64,000 nucleotides of DNA from Jacaranda mimosifolia (Eukaryota; Streptophyta; Magnoliopsida; Lamiales; Bignoniaceae): the NCBI GenBank assembly GCA_018894105.1, contig CM032128.1:30651299-30715298 (forward strand). The letters are read 5' to 3'. A model generated the notes under the pieces. That model saw only the letters and a list, made by a program, of their open reading frames with translations, made no database searches and was not told where the DNA came from. Made by a program: the position numbers and the translations under genes. Positions 1 to 15,529 of the stretch are shown here, piece after piece; the first letter of the stretch is position 1; every line of letters starts with the position of its first letter.

Positions 1-110
1 TTTTTCAACTTTGGGCTCTAAGAATTGATAATTCTCCCCTTATTTTTTCTGTTTTATTTTTATAAACCTTAACTATGCTTTCCTGTATAATGGTTTCTTA
101 TCATTAACAG

Positions 111-2677
<2,567 letters not shown>

Positions 2678-3810
2678 TACGTCCGAAGCCCTAGCATCGA
2701 AAGCAAGAAGAGCCATTAAGTTTTCTTGAAAAATGTATTCCCAGATGCAGCTGGTCGTAGTCTCCTAGCTAGCTGCTGCTGATGCATTCAGTGATAGAAA
2801 GACCGGTGGCAGTTGAGGGGGGCAACTGGGATATGCTACTACCATTGCTTGAAATCCAAGGGACATTATAACATTATTATTCTTCTCTCTCCCCTTCTTG
2901 GGTATAACAGGGACTAGTTGCACAATCTGTACCATAGAATAAGTTTGGTAGAATAGGTGGGAAATTGAGTAACTAAAGAAGAGAGGTGGCATTGTGTATT
3001 TTATTACATGTGCAATGAATTCTAGGTTTTTGCAGTGAAGAAAACTTTTGTAATGTTTGTCCCTTGTAAAGAACAAAAGGAATTCATAGCGGTGAAGTCC
3101 ACGGCCTAGCGATAACTGATGAGATTCAAGAAAGATTTGAGGCTGAGTTTGCATTTTTCTTTCCAAACTAAAGTAGGATCAAAATCCATGTTTTTGAACT
3201 TCATCATACAAAATGGTCGGTAGGCAACAGCAAATGCAACATTCTCTTACAAGAATAGTCGTAAGAGAAGTTAATTAACAAAAGGATCATTTGACCATAT
3301 AAGTACAAATGCAGCAAGAATCAAGGAAAAGTAAGCATCGTTTGGTTTTATTAGTATATTTCCCAATTAAAAATCAATTACAAGTATGCATCATATGGGT
3401 TCTATATAAGTATCTTTAGGGGTGCAATAGGGCTGAGTTTGGAAGAAATTTTCAAGCTCGATTTATCTCAACTCATTTGTAATTTTAAGCATCTTATCCA
3501 ACTTTCTAATATATCATATACTATTAAAAATGATTAGTAATTCAATACTACTCCTTTTTTTTTTTTTAAAATATAAAAATAAGAGATTATAGTATTTTAA
3601 TGTTTCATTTTAAGAATTTGGAAGTTTATCTTAATCTTACCAAAGAGGACATTTTGAAGCAAAGGAATTTAAGAGAGAGAAGAAAAAACCTAGACTCATC
3701 AAAGTCGTGCAGTAAAGACGCGCTTTCATGCTTTAATGCAGATCTCCCGAAAGTATTGTCCAACCCGCGCTCTCTCTCTCTGTCTCACATTGAACTCAGT
3801 GCATGCAGAG
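2678..3810. other. ABCC 3' UTR and ABCC-NDUFA9 intergenic region
   Basis: No gene seen. Positions 2678 to about 3390 are about 90% alike to 34,451 to about 35,160 downstream of the ABCC pseudogene, so this stretch belongs to the duplicated unit. The similarity stops abruptly near 3390/35,160, where the second unit carries a long LTR-like insertion instead of NDUFA9. A T-rich run lies at about 3553-3567 and a CT-rich run at 3771-3785 in the probable NDUFA9 leader. Confidence 0.6.
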
Positions 3811-6800
3811 ATGCAGACTGTAAGCAGGCGATTGGGGCAACAATACATCAAGCAATCTCCCCCTCCTATTTCGTTGTTCAAGTCTGTTTACCTGCTATCC
3901 GATCAATGTAATTGATTTCTCCACATTTCTAGGTCTAATCACGCACAGCTTTAGATTGATGAAATGCCTTTTGTTTTCTACTTTCTTGAACAATTGTGTT
4001 GAATGTGTTTCATATTTTTCAGATTATGGAGCCGAGAATCCTAGGCTGGCTTCTACTCTTGCCACCAAAGGCGTGGGGCATTTAGTTCGCAAGGGCACTG
4101 GTGGTAGATCATCTGTTAGGTAAATGTCATTTTCAAAGCCCTAATTTGGCCTTTCGGAAACATTGTCAGCTTCAAACATTTTCTAGGATGGCGATGATAG
4201 GGATTAGTTACGCATTTCTTTCTCTGTTTTTAACTGTCTGGGAGCTGGAGATTTAGCTTTAGAATTTTCTAATGTTTTGCGACTTCTCAGTATTCTATTG
4301 GATTTAGCTTTGTTTTAGATTGATATGTTTTCGGCATTTTACTTTGAGTTTATGAAATTTTGCCAGCATTTATGAATTATTGGATGTGTAAAATTGAGTT
4401 CACACTGAAAATGATGATGTCTGGCAGTGGCATTATTGCAACAGTATTTGGGGCTACTGGATTTCTGGGACGATACCTAGTGCAGCAACTTGGTGTGTTA
4501 CCTGCTACATTGCATATTGATTTTCCTGCTGAAATTTTTACTCTGTGAACAAGTGCTGCACTTACTCTAGAAATCTTTTGGCCCTTTTAACTTGTATTTC
4601 TCATACTATTCTGCCTGTAGCTAAGATGGGTTCTCAAGTATTAGTTCCTTTCCGAGGCTCTGAGGATTCTCCTCGTCACCTTAAATTGATGGGTGATCTG
4701 GGTCAGGTGAATTCTGCATGGACTTCATTAACCAATAAATAAATCATCTTCTGCTCCACAAACCTACAATTCGGGGGTTTTTCATTTCCAACGTGCAGAT
4801 TGTTCCCATGAAATATAATCCTAGAGATGAAAATTCAATCAAGGCAGTGATGGCAAAGGCTAATGTTGTTATTAATCTTATAGGTGAGATGCAATTATCG
4901 CTTAACAATTTTCAATATTTTGTATTTGTAATTGCTCTACGTAAAAAGTGCCATGTAAACAGGAAGGGAATATGAGACCAGAAATTACAGTTTTGAGGAA
5001 GTGAATCATCACATGGCTGAACAGCTTGCTGTTGTACGTTTCTGTTCTTATACTTCCTTTCTTTTAATTGGATGATTTTTGAGTTTTGGATCTACAATCA
5101 CCTTTTAAAAGGTGGTAGATCCATATCTAGTACTCTATAGGGAGGAATGGATAACATTTTATTAAGCCGGTAAATTGCAATTCAATAGTCAATTTAATTG
5201 AACTTTCCTTCTAACTCCCAGGTCCTATGCTCAGAGTTCTGAAGCTATGCATGTGGGCCATTTACTACCTCAAGTTTTTGAACTTTCATGTTTTCCTTCT
5301 TTCATATTGCATCTACTGAATTGATGTTCTAGTGTTGCCAATTATGAGTTTGTAACAGTAATGTTGCAATTAATGATTTCAAATCACTCTCATGTAGGTT
5401 AGACCTTTTTCTCCTTTTCTCTACCATTTTTGAAATGGTTCTTGTGTGTAGTGTTGCTATTCCTTTTGTTTTCTTTGTTAAAACTTAAAATTTATTAGTA
5501 TCTATTGAAGATATTAAAATCATAAGACCCACATGAATCAAGATGTTAGAGGACTTACCCAAATTGGTTGATAAAAATGAGGAACAAGGACTGCTTTGGT
5601 TATTTTGGCTACTAGAATTACTAATTAAGCAGCTAAGTGGGAGTGAAAAATTTAGGAGTATGATGTTGTAACTAACAGTAGAGAAGGGATAGTGGGGAGA
5701 ATAATGATAGTGACTGGAGGCAGGTCTAGTAGGTGCTTGTCATTTGGTTGGGTTGGTTTCCGGGTACGGGCTTTTGTCAACATGTCCAAACTGTCTAATT
5801 TCTAGAAGTTGTTACTGTCTCCATTGCATCTAGACCTTGTATCTCATGCTTGAAAAGCTTCTCCTTTAGATTCTTGATGGTGTGGTTGGGGTATTTGCCC
5901 TTATGATTGATCTGTTGTATTCTATCACGGTATTACCTAAGTGAAAATATACCAAAAGTTTGGAAGACCTTTGTCCTATCCATTAGACAATGGATGCTGT
6001 TCATTCTGATTTTCTTTGTTGTTTTTCTTGATGTTTTTCTATAAAGATAATTTGATGTTGTGAAGGTGTAACATATATATGCAGATCGCCAGAGAACATG
6101 GTGGCATCATGAGATACATTCAAGTTTCTTGCTTAGGTGCATCTCCATCATCTCCATCCAGAATGCTTAGAACTAAAGCGGCTGCCGAAGAAGCTATCTT
6201 TCGAGAATTTCCTGAGGTAAATTATACGTTAACTCTCTGTTTCCTTGCTTCACAAGGAGTTTTAATTGGTTATATTGTCTTTATTGTGAGCACTCTGCTG
6301 GAACATGATATCTATTCATGTTCTTTGTCAGTTTTAATTTGCACCCTTGTCTTTGATTTCTTTTTCTGAAGGGGAAAAGTTGAAAGTTACTATGAACCCG
6401 TGCCATGCCTTGTGAATTTTAAGAGACAATGATGCTACATGGTTGTCTCCTCTATTGTAGATAGCTTGCCTTTCCCTTTCTTTTTCAAATATCCAACTTT
6501 TTCGGAGAATTGTTAAAATCAGAGATATCTTTGACTTTTAGCCTAATTTTTACATCCTTGATATTTGCAAAATCTGTGCATCTGTTGGGGTGACGTCTGG
6601 GGTGGCTGCTGAAATATGGGGTCTGAACCTATATACACACACATGGTTTCCATCATGTTGGTCAAAAAAGTCAAATAATCTGAGCATCCTTTGGAGCTTT
6701 GAAATGTAACCCCTGAATATGAAGAAGCAGTTCTCTTGACTTAAAGCTTAGCATTGAGATAACTTTTCTCTTTGAAGAGAAGTAGCTTGAATACGGTCGC

Positions 6801-8937
6801 CTTCGTGCTTCCAAGAAACAGCTGTTCTCTTGCTTGATGTCCTTTTAAGTTGAGTCACTATTTCTTCATCTGAGTTATGGCATTCAATTAGTATTCAAAA
6901 CTGACTATAATCTGTTTATACAGTTCAAATTTGTAATTTGTTTTTCTCTATCTTTTGCTAATCTTATTATGCCAAGATGGTCACGTTCTTTAGGCGGGTG
7001 CACTAAACATGTCCCTTGTGGCCGACATTGTCTACTAATGAGACTGACTATCTGCCTGTTTATTCGCAGGCCACAGTTGTGAGACCTGCTGTGATGATCG
7101 GCACAGAGGATCGAATTTTAAACCCATGGGCACAATTTGCTAAGAAGTACAGCTTTCTCCCACTCATAGGGGATGGCTCAACCAAGTAAGCCTTTATACC
7201 ATATACATATTGATGAATTGATCTTGTTCATGGTCTTTTAAATCATTGTTGAACGTTGTCATTATCACCCCTCTTCAGGATTCAGCCTGTATATGTTGTT
7301 GATGTTGCATCAGCAATTGTCGCTGCCTTAAAAGATGATGGCACCAGCATGGGAAAAGTTTATGAACTTGGTGGACCAGAGATATACACCATACATGAAC
7401 TGGTATATCCTTGAACAACATTGTTCCCCCCAAAACAATAAGCATCATGCATTCCCATTCTCATGTATTTTACACTTTTCGTCGAGGTTGGTAAAACTGG
7501 ACTTTCCCTTGTTTTATAGGCAGAACTTATGCATGACGTGATTCGTGAATGGCCTCTCTATGTGAAGGTTCCTTTCCCTGTTGCAAAGGTAAGTCCTTCC
7601 TGCACTTCCTTATTAAATATTCGTAGATTTTATGTACTTTCTATCTCACCTTTCTCTTTGGAGCTGGCTAATGAAATCATCACCCGCCCCACCCACTCTC
7701 AACAAAAAAAGAAATATATATATATATATATATAAACATGAAGGAAAATGTCAGTTGCTGTTTCCTCATGCTTGGGATTTATGTTCTGTAGCATGAGAAT
7801 TTGGAGTTGCATCAGCCATTAGATTGTCCATATGTACGATTTGTTGAGAAATATTGGAATTAAATCATGTTGTCTATGTAGGAAGATGTGAAACTCAGCA
7901 GTTGTCAGGAGGAGCATTGATTGATAATCTTGCTCATATTTTTTTCCTATGTTATCCACATTAGACTAAATTTATTGATGCCCCAAACTTTTGACTTAAA
8001 TCTATTCAAATTCTTTTGTGATTGAGATTTCTCCTGTGAGATGTGTGGCTATGCAACTTTGTTTCCACTAAACTTCCATTTTGCAATCATTTATATATTC
8101 TTCCTCTTATCATGTCTTTCTTCTCTTTCTTTCTTTTCAGTGTGTGTGTGTGTGTGTGTGTGTGCTGGAGGGTGGACTGTGGGTTTGGGCTACCTGATTG
8201 ATTGATTTCTTATTTCTTATGTGGTGATTATAGGTGGTTTATTTTCCTTTTCAACTTAGTGCCTTATTTCCCTTTGGAAATTCTAGTTGATCCTTCTCTC
8301 CTTTCTTTCTTTCTTTCTTTCCTTCTTTTTTTTGTGTCTGTGTGTGTCGCTTGGCAATGTGGCACACTATTGGTTGTGGAGTTAGGATGTAGCTAATTTT
8401 CTTTTAAAAGGATATGCTTTTGATTTTAAAATTGAATTTCTTCCTTATGGCCACAAAGTGTTTTAATCTGCATTAATTGAAAATCCCCCCTAGGTATTCT
8501 TGTGCCACTATTGATTAATCTCATTATTACTTTTTGCGCTTTTGGTTTCAGGCTATTGCGACTCCTCGAGAAATATTGCTTAAGAAAGTTCCTTTCCCAA
8601 TGCCTACCCCTACCATATTCAACTTGGACCTGATTGAAGCCCTTTCCACTGATACAGTGGTATCTGAAAATGGTGTGTACCATAGATTTAAGAATATTGG
8701 ACCTCCTCATTGATTTTGCTTATTGCATGAGTCACTTTTTCTGTAATTTCAGCTTTCTTATATGCATTTTTCACCTTAACTGGTAACGGTTTTCCAGCTC
8801 TAACATTTGAGGATCTTGGGATCGTGCCTCATAAGCTGAAGGGCTATCCAGTCGAGTATCTTATACAGTATCGCAAAGGAGGCCCACAATACGGTTCAAC
8901 AGTCAGTGAGAAAGTTACCCCCCATTCATGGTCTTGA
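3811..8937 (+). CDS. NDUFA9: NADH dehydrogenase [ubiquinone] 1 alpha subcomplex subunit 9, mitochondrial (complex I)
   Basis: Accessory 39-kDa subunit of respiratory complex I, related to short-chain dehydrogenases and binding NADPH. I assemble 12 exons: 3811-3907, 4023-4119, 4428-4492, 4621-4706, 4799-4883, 4963-5033, 6085-6216, 7070-7185, 7279-7402, 7520-7588, 8552-8672 and 8798-8937. They total 1203 nt (400 aa plus stop), with GT-AG borders and consistent phase. The start gives MQTVSRRL, a basic presequence typical of mitochondrial import. The Rossmann motif VFGATGFLGRYL is in exon 3. Further family blocks are VLVPFRGSEDSPRHLK, NVVINLIGREYETRN, GGIMRYIQVSCLGAS, IGTEDRILNPW and the C-terminal YRKGGPQYGST. 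Length matches plant orthologues. Introns 6, 7 and 10 are about 0.85-1.05 kb. A deleted copy survives only as its last codons near 38.45-38.52 kb. Confidence 0.95.
7712..7735. repeat. (TA)n microsatellite in NDUFA9 intron 10
   Basis: Run of alternating TA directly visible in the intron. A (GT)n run follows at about 8141-8164 and a (CTTT)n run at about 8302-8322 in the same intron. No coding role. Confidence 0.9.
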
Positions 8938-9603
8938 TGCTCGCCAGTTTCTTGCTTTGGAACGCATACAGAATTTTATTGGAAGCTTTGAGGTAGGTAT
9001 GTTTTTGCCTGGATTTCTGCAGCAAACCGTGAAGACACAAGAATATCTAATGTTGTCTTGATGGAGAATTGGACTAGTAAGTTCTATTCATTGGTGTTAT
9101 GATTGATAAAAGAAATCAATTCAACCTTAAAACAGGCTGAGTGCTCCAATTTTCACTGAGACACACTAGCTAGAATAAAGATATGGAGGAAGAACAGATT
9201 CCTGTACAATGACTAAAAACGCTGTCTTGCTGTAGAAAAGAGGCAGGAGATTTGTTTTTGCTAAAGCTTTAAGGCTTTTGTGTAACACAAGTGAAGAAAA
9301 TGGTTTGTTCTTTTTTTTTTCTTCAATGCTCTCTTTTCTGGCATATCTTTACTTTAACCATTAATGTCAAATGAGGCTCATATTTTCGGGGTCGGAAATT
9401 GAAAGGGAAAAATATATAGAAGAGAAATCTCTAAAAGTCACTTGCTTTCTACTGCAGTGATTGATTATCATCTGGTTGATTGAGTACTGATTAAGTCATT
9501 CCAGTAGAATATGTACTTTCCTTGTAACTCTAGTAAAGTAGTTGCAGCTCGTAAAATAAGTACATATATAGGAAATCAATCTTATTCAATGAAAAGACCA
9601 GCC
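8938..9603. other. NDUFA9 3' UTR and spacer
   Basis: No separate gene seen. It is closely similar to 38,521-39,177, which follows the NDUFA9 remnant in the second unit, so it is part of the segmental duplication. Confidence 0.6.
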
Positions 9604-10017
9604 ATGAAAAACTTCTCCAACCATAAACAAGAAAACCCATTTGGCTCTCCTGAATCCATAAACCGCCGGATGCCTTCACAGATCAGCCGTGTAACCTTTG
9701 AAAATGTCCGGCTGGGTGGTAGGAACGTCGGGGCTTCTATGGTAATGGATGGTGGTGGCTCCGGTGAGTCTCCGGACAGTTGCAGCGTAAACATTTATAT
9801 AAACAATGATATACAGGGTATCAACAACTCTGTCTTGATTGATAGTGAGGTGAAAATTGGAGATCTTGGAGTTAGCCTGTCTTTTGAAGAATTGAAAATG
9901 GATAGAGGCTTTCGGCTGGTGAACAAGAAGGAGGGAGGTGATTTTTTAACTTGTTGGATACTGCTGGCTGGGTTTATAATGATAGTCATCTCAATTTTTG
10001 CCTATTTAATAGTTTGA
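9604..10017 (+). CDS. Unrecognised small protein with a C-terminal membrane anchor, copy 1
   Basis: 137-aa single-exon ORF of unknown function. The start chosen, MKNFSNHKQENPF, is the first ATG conserved with the paralogue at 39,178; an in-frame ATG five codons upstream (9589) is not conserved. The first half is polar, with a glycine/serine stretch (MVMDGGGSGESPDS). A conserved block NNDIQGINNSVL follows, and the last 24 residues form one hydrophobic segment with no tail after it. This is the layout of a tail-anchored membrane protein, which is my inference. It sits 0.67 kb downstream of NDUFA9 on the same strand; it could be an independent gene or a duplicated exon of something larger. I do not recognise the family. 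Confidence 0.55.
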   Translation: MKNFSNHKQENPFGSPESINRRMPSQISRVTFENVRLGGRNVGASMVMDGGGSGESPDSCSVNIYINNDIQGINNSVLIDSEVKIGDLGVSLSFEELKMDRGFRLVNKKEGGDFLTCWILLAGFIMIVISIFAYLIV

Positions 10018-12319
10018 TTATTGAATTTGATCATTATGAAGGTGAAAAGTCTTCGTTCTTTGTCCGCTTCTGTTTCATCCACTGTCCATTTCTTTCCTTT
10101 GTGTTAGATTTGGTTTGCCTAATGATGGCAAATAGGCACAATTGCATTCCTCAGCCCATATATGAGAAATTTATTGATCGTTGTCGATTTCTTTTTTCAA
10201 TTGAAATGGATACATCTTGTTCATGAATTTTAAAAAAAATTAGTCACTTATGAATCTTTTTCTTTTTACATATGGTCTAATTACCCTTGCTTTCACCGTT
10301 TTAAAATATCTCCTAAATTGCATTAATTTATTTTAAAAGTTTTATTTCATTCATAATCTGATTATACGCCATGCACAAAAATCCGCATTTAGCATTCATA
10401 GGCATAGTTGAATGGTTAAAACGTCCAACTTATAATTAACAAATTCATAATTTTTTCAGCTAAAATGTCCAACTCATAATTAACGAATTCATAATTTTCA
10501 TTACCAGGATAGGCCAATGGACCAACGGAACCTTTAATAAAATGATGGAAATTATCATGTATCATTAAAATCACTTAAATTAACGTTTAAAAGTAATATT
10601 TAAATTTCAACGTTTTCGAGTGTCATTGATAATCAATAACTGACAAAAGCGCTTAACAACCAAATGCTACTATTAATGAACCAAATTCAAATGCTTTTCC
10701 CTGTTGATGCTCGTGTTTTAACAATAATTTATAAGGTTCTTCCCACTTTAAATGAATTTTCTAGGATAGTTCCATTTCTTTATAGATATATATATTGATG
10801 TTTCCCCATCGTAAAAGAATTTGTGAGGATAGTTGGGGCAGATCGCGTGACTGGTAATGGGAAGGTGATGAGGTGTCGGGTTGTCAGGGACGAGAAAAAT
10901 GAAAATGTAATTGTAATGATAGGGGCGGGTCCCATTGTCGTTTGGTGATCCAGCCAAAATTTGTGGTTTCTCGACATTCTCTTTTGAGTTATCAAATAAA
11001 TAGCAAAGATATTATGAATTGATGGGCATATTAAAAGAAGACCCCACAAAATAAATATTGCATGTGTGAATCTTGTGGCCTTTTATCATCACATTCAATT
11101 CGGATCACTCCCTGGCAAGAGTTAGTTTGCATTGAGGGGATGGATGCCAATGAAATAGAGTATAATTAGGCCAAAAAAGGTAATTGTTGATTATGCTTTT
11201 CTGCATAAATTTTGCTTTAGGTAGTTGTTTTCCCCATTGGTATAGTTTTTTTATGACAGTAGATGGCATTGGTATTTGATTTAGGATCATCATTAGGTCG
11301 AATCTGAAATATGAAATGGTGACTTGTTGCCATAGATCATTGTGCTTGTTGGATGATTGATTCTAGCTAAAAACTTATTAAGTTACAGAAATGATTGAAT
11401 ATGTTCGAGAAAGAAAGTAAAATATGAGAGCAGTTTGAGTAAAGTGAAACTACCCTCGACTAAATTGTTGGAGTTGTCGAGAGTTCAATTGATTCAGTGA
11501 TATCGCACTCACGTATATAAATGTGAAGTATAAGATTCAAATATTAATAACATTTTGATGTGTGTATATGTGTAAATATAGAAAACAGTTGGCTGAAGTG
11601 TGCATCTACATAATTTGGATAATCACACTTGGGGCTTGTTTGCTTTATTGAATAAAGTTTGATAGATTCATTTTCAAGTTTTATCTCTTATTTGTTTCAC
11701 ATTTTTATAGCCCATGATACCTTTGCGGCCCGGCATGATATTATGGGTCAGGCTTGTTTATGGATCAATCCATCTTGGCCTGACCATTTTCCATCATTTC
11801 AAATTTGATTTGATAAAGAATAAAAATGACATTCTTACCCTCATAAAAGTCCCATTCTCACTGCATTCAACCAAATTTTGGAAATCTACCTTCTTATAAG
11901 TTAGGACTTTTTGGACATTACAAAATGTAATCACATTGAACAATCTTGTCAAGCAAACAATATATTACATGATTTTGGATGCAATTTGTAGCTTATGTTT
12001 CACTAGCATATTAATTCCTCATATCCCTATATGTCCAAGAAAATAAGTCCTAGGTTACTTGTCCTGCATCAAGTCTCCAAAATATTCAAGAATGTTGTGC
12101 TGCAACTCATTCGATTATGCACGCATCACCATTCAAAATGGTCCAAGTTGAGGCTGGGCTTTTAATAGATGCTACACTGTAATTGGATTAATTATATTCG
12201 AATTAAATTCTGAATTGATTTGAACCAAATCGAATTCATATAAAAATACATCAATCTTGGGCTATTAAATAAATATACTTTACTGAGAGGGGCACTTTAT
12301 GCTACTTTTGGATCTGGGT
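10018..12319. other. Intergenic, first part of duplicated block X1
   Basis: No gene seen. Most of it parallels 39,592-41,630. From about 11,130 it also parallels 22,545-23,330 and 51,670-52,030. Relative to those copies it carries an extra segment of about 0.45 kb, roughly 11,633-12,075, beginning GGGGCTTGTTTGC. That segment looks like a MITE insertion, but I could not pair clear terminal inverted repeats. Confidence 0.5.
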
Positions 12320-12725
12320 TTAATACTTGGGAGACTTATTTAAAAGTACCAAACACACTTTCAACTTTTGTAATCAGTCCCCACTTGATTTTTGTTAGAA
12401 AAAACTCCATAGTTCTGTTAAAAGTTTAGATATCACTCCCCACTCACTTGATTTGACAAAAATGCCCTTAAGTATAATATTTTTCATTAATTTTTTCTCA
12501 CTTCTTCTTCATCTGGACAAGCAAACAGTAAATCCTATCATACCAAAAACAGAAAGAACAGAAAAAACGCAACAAGCTCCACGATAGGAATGAGAATAAC
12601 GTTAGAACCAAAAACCACCATCCCGATAGCTGCATTGTCTTCTTCTCCTTTTATTTTCAACATTTTCGGGTTTCTTCTTCTTCTCAGTTTCTTCTCAGTT
12701 GCTTCTGAGTTTCTTATATTTTTCT

Positions 12726-13003
12726 GACAATGTCAACTAGTAGTGAAGTAGGAGTGTTCAATCAAGTTAATGGACATATACATTAATCTCGCAAGAAAAT
12801 GGAGTGAAATCAACGCCGAACACTTCAGTTTACAATACATAGCTCCACATCAAAAATTGTACATGAGTTTGACTAATGATGACGGTGTCATGAATATGGT
12901 CTTACTTCATTTGACATTGAAGATGAACATTGTTGACATCCTGGTAAACCGAAAGGATGAATTAAGCAGCAGTGCAAAGAAGAGCAGTGATGGTTTAATG
13001 TAA
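12726..13003 (+). pseudogene. MULE transposase N-terminal fragment
   Basis: The open stretch from 12,770 reads MDIYINLARKWSEINAEH, then LQYIAPHQKLYMSLTNDDG. This resembles the PB1-like/MuDR N-terminal region of plant Mutator transposases; assignment is by recollection and not certain. A preceding ATG at about 12,731 (MSTSSEVGVFNQV) is in another frame and hits a stop, implying a one-base frameshift near 12,765. The frame runs directly into minisatellite sequence at about 13,005, so the MULE catalytic domain is absent. Confidence 0.5.
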
Positions 13004-13004
13004 T

Positions 13005-14430
13005 ACTTCTACATAATCTAAACTGTACTGTAGTTTGTAAAGTTTTGTACTTGAAGTGTTTTAAAATTGTACTCTATTATGTAAGTTTTATACTTCAAGT
13101 GTTCTATTAATGGATTATCCAAAATTGTACTACAACTTCTAGCAGTTTATACTTGAAGTGTTCCGAAACTATACGTCTTTTATATAAAATTATTCTTTTG
13201 ATTTTTTGAAATTATACTTCATTTTATCAAAAATTGTAATATATTTATTGAAGTTATATACTTTAAGTGTTATATTTATCAATTAACCAAAATATACTGC
13301 AGTTGCTAGGGCTTTATACTTCAAGCGTTTTGAAATTGTACTTTTATTTTCTGAAATTATACTTTCTTTTGTACTTAATTTTATCTAAACATGTACTTAT
13401 TCATTCAAGTTCTATACTTCAAGTGTTTCGAAATTGTACTTCATTTTATCTAAACTTATACTTTAGTTATTTGAATCTATTATTTAAGTTTAAAGTGTTT
13501 TACTAATGGGTTATCCAAAAATTGTACTGCAATTGCTAAAGTTTTATACTTCAAGTGTTTTGAAATTGTACTTCACTTTATCTAAAATTGTACTTCTATT
13601 TTTTGAAATTATACTTCATTTCATACATTGTTTTACCTAAACATGTACTCTATTCATTGAAGTTCTATACTTCAAGTGTTCTGAAATTGTACTTCATTTT
13701 ATTTAAACTTGTACTTCAATTATCTGAATCTATTATTTAAGTTTTATACTTCAAGTGTTCTACTAATGGATTATCCAAAATCATATTGCAATTGCTAAGG
13801 ATTTATACTTCAAGTGTTCTAAAATTGTACTTCTTTTTATATAAAATTTTACTTTTATTTTCTGAAATTATACTTCATTTTACATAAACATTTACTCTAT
13901 TTATTGAAGTTATATACTTCAAGTGTTTCAAAATTGTACTTTATTTTATCTAAACTTATACTTCAGTTATTTGAATCTATTATTTAAGTTTCAAGTGTTC
14001 TACTAATGAATTATTCAAAAATTATACCGCAATTACTAAGGTTTTATACTTCAGGTGTTCTAAAATTGTACTTCACTTTATCTAAAATTGTACTTTTATT
14101 TTTTAAAATTATACTTCATTTTACCTAAACATGTACTCTATTCATTGAAGTTCTATACTTCAAGTGTTCCAAACTTGTACTTCAGTTATCTGAATCTATT
14201 ATTTAAGTTTCAAGTATTTTACTAATGGATTATTCAAAAATTGTGTTGCAATTGCTAAGGTTTTATACTTCAAGTGTTCCGAAATTGTACTTCACTTTAT
14301 AAAAAATTGTATTTCTATTTTTTGAAATTATACTTCATTTTATCTAAACTTATACTATATTCATTGAAGTTCTATACTTCAAGTGTTCCGAAATTTTACT
14401 TTATTTTATCAAAACTTGTACTCTCGAGTT
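13005..14430. repeat. Minisatellite block A inside the MULE
   Basis: About 1.4 kb of tandem repeats built from short words such as TATACTTCAAGTGTT, AAATTGTACTTCATTTTA and TCTAAAC. A longer-range unit recurs, marked by GGATTATCCAAAA-like sequence at about 13,110, 13,275, 13,508, 13,768, 14,008 and 14,226, giving a higher-order spacing of roughly 170-260 bp. The block occupies the position where the transposase core should be. Confidence 0.85.
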
Positions 14431-14706
14431 AAAGTCACTTTTATCGTATGACTTTACCGATCAATATTACCGAGTTGAGATGTATCAACAAGCATACCAA
14501 GCAGTGATAAACACCATTTCTACGTATGATATGCATATGCTCCCTCTAGATGATGATGGCGTCATTAATGCACCTGATTGCCGATCTCAACCTGGGCATA
14601 GAAGGACACAAAGGATTCCATCACAAATTGAGAAACGTGTAATTAAGTGTAAAAGGTGTGGTAGAACAGGGCATAATCGTCGAACCTGCAAAGAATCAAT
14701 AATCTA
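14430..14706 (+). pseudogene. MULE transposase C-terminal fragment with zinc knuckle
   Basis: Open reading in one frame from about 14,435 (SYDFTDQYYRVEMYQQAYQ) to the TAG at 14,704-14,706. It ends in a CCHC zinc knuckle, CKRCGRTGHNRRTC, preceded by RRTQRIPSQ. This is the usual C-terminus of plant MuDR-type transposases. The upstream side is minisatellite, so only the last 80-90 residues remain. Confidence 0.75.
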
Positions 14707-14711
14707 GCTAA

Positions 14712-15290
14712 ATTTTGTACCTTAATCTAGGAGATTTATACTTGATTTCATGACATTTGTACTTTATTTCGGTAATCATGTACTTGATTTAGGGTGAAAT
14801 TGGCATTTTTGTATATTGTCCGACATATCAATTATTTTGTACCATAATCTGGGACAACTATACTTGGTGTCATGACAATTATACTTTATTTCGGCAATTA
14901 TGTATTTGATTTAGCGTGAAATTGGCATTTTTGTATGTTGTCGGAGATATCAGTTATTTTGCACCATAATCTGGGAGAATTATACTTGATTTCATAACAA
15001 TTGTACTTCATTTTCGGTAATTATGTATTTGATTTAGCGTGAAATTGGCATTTTTGTATGTTGTCCGGGATATCAGTTTTTTTGTACCCCAATTTGGTAG
15101 AATTGTACTTGATTTCATGACATTTGTACTTCTTTTTGGCAATAATGTACTTGTTTAGCGTGGAAGTTAGCAAATGGATGTTGTCCAAGATATCAGCGCT
15201 TTCGTACCTCAATCTGAAATATTTATACTTGATTTCACGATATTTGTATTTCATTTCAGCCATTATGTACTCAATTTCTTAATATTTTTA
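14712..15290. repeat. Minisatellite block B, period about 121 bp
   Basis: Four to five tandem copies of a unit containing TTTGTACC, TTATACTTGATTTCATGAC and GAAATTGGCATTTTTGTAT. The last marker recurs at about 14,798, 14,920 and 15,040. It begins immediately after the transposase stop codon. Confidence 0.85.
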
Positions 15291-15529
15291 CTAATATTGT
15301 TGAATTTGAAATTTGTTCCATGATTTGCTTTTAAGTCTCAGTAATTAATAACCAAACTCTAAAAATGTGTGTAATATTTATTATATGAATAAAATAATAT
15401 TAAAGTTTTAAAGTGTTAACCACTAATATTCAACGAATGAATGTTATCAATCGCAGTAATGTAAAGAATACTTATGCTTTCAAAGATATAAACAAATGAG
15501 TATTTGACAATAATATCCACCCTATAACC

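Noticed and set aside
2765..3166. 133-codon minus-strand open frame after the ABCC gene
   Set aside because: It lies in the duplicated 3' flank, is not preserved in the 34.5-35.0 kb copy and has no recognisable domain.
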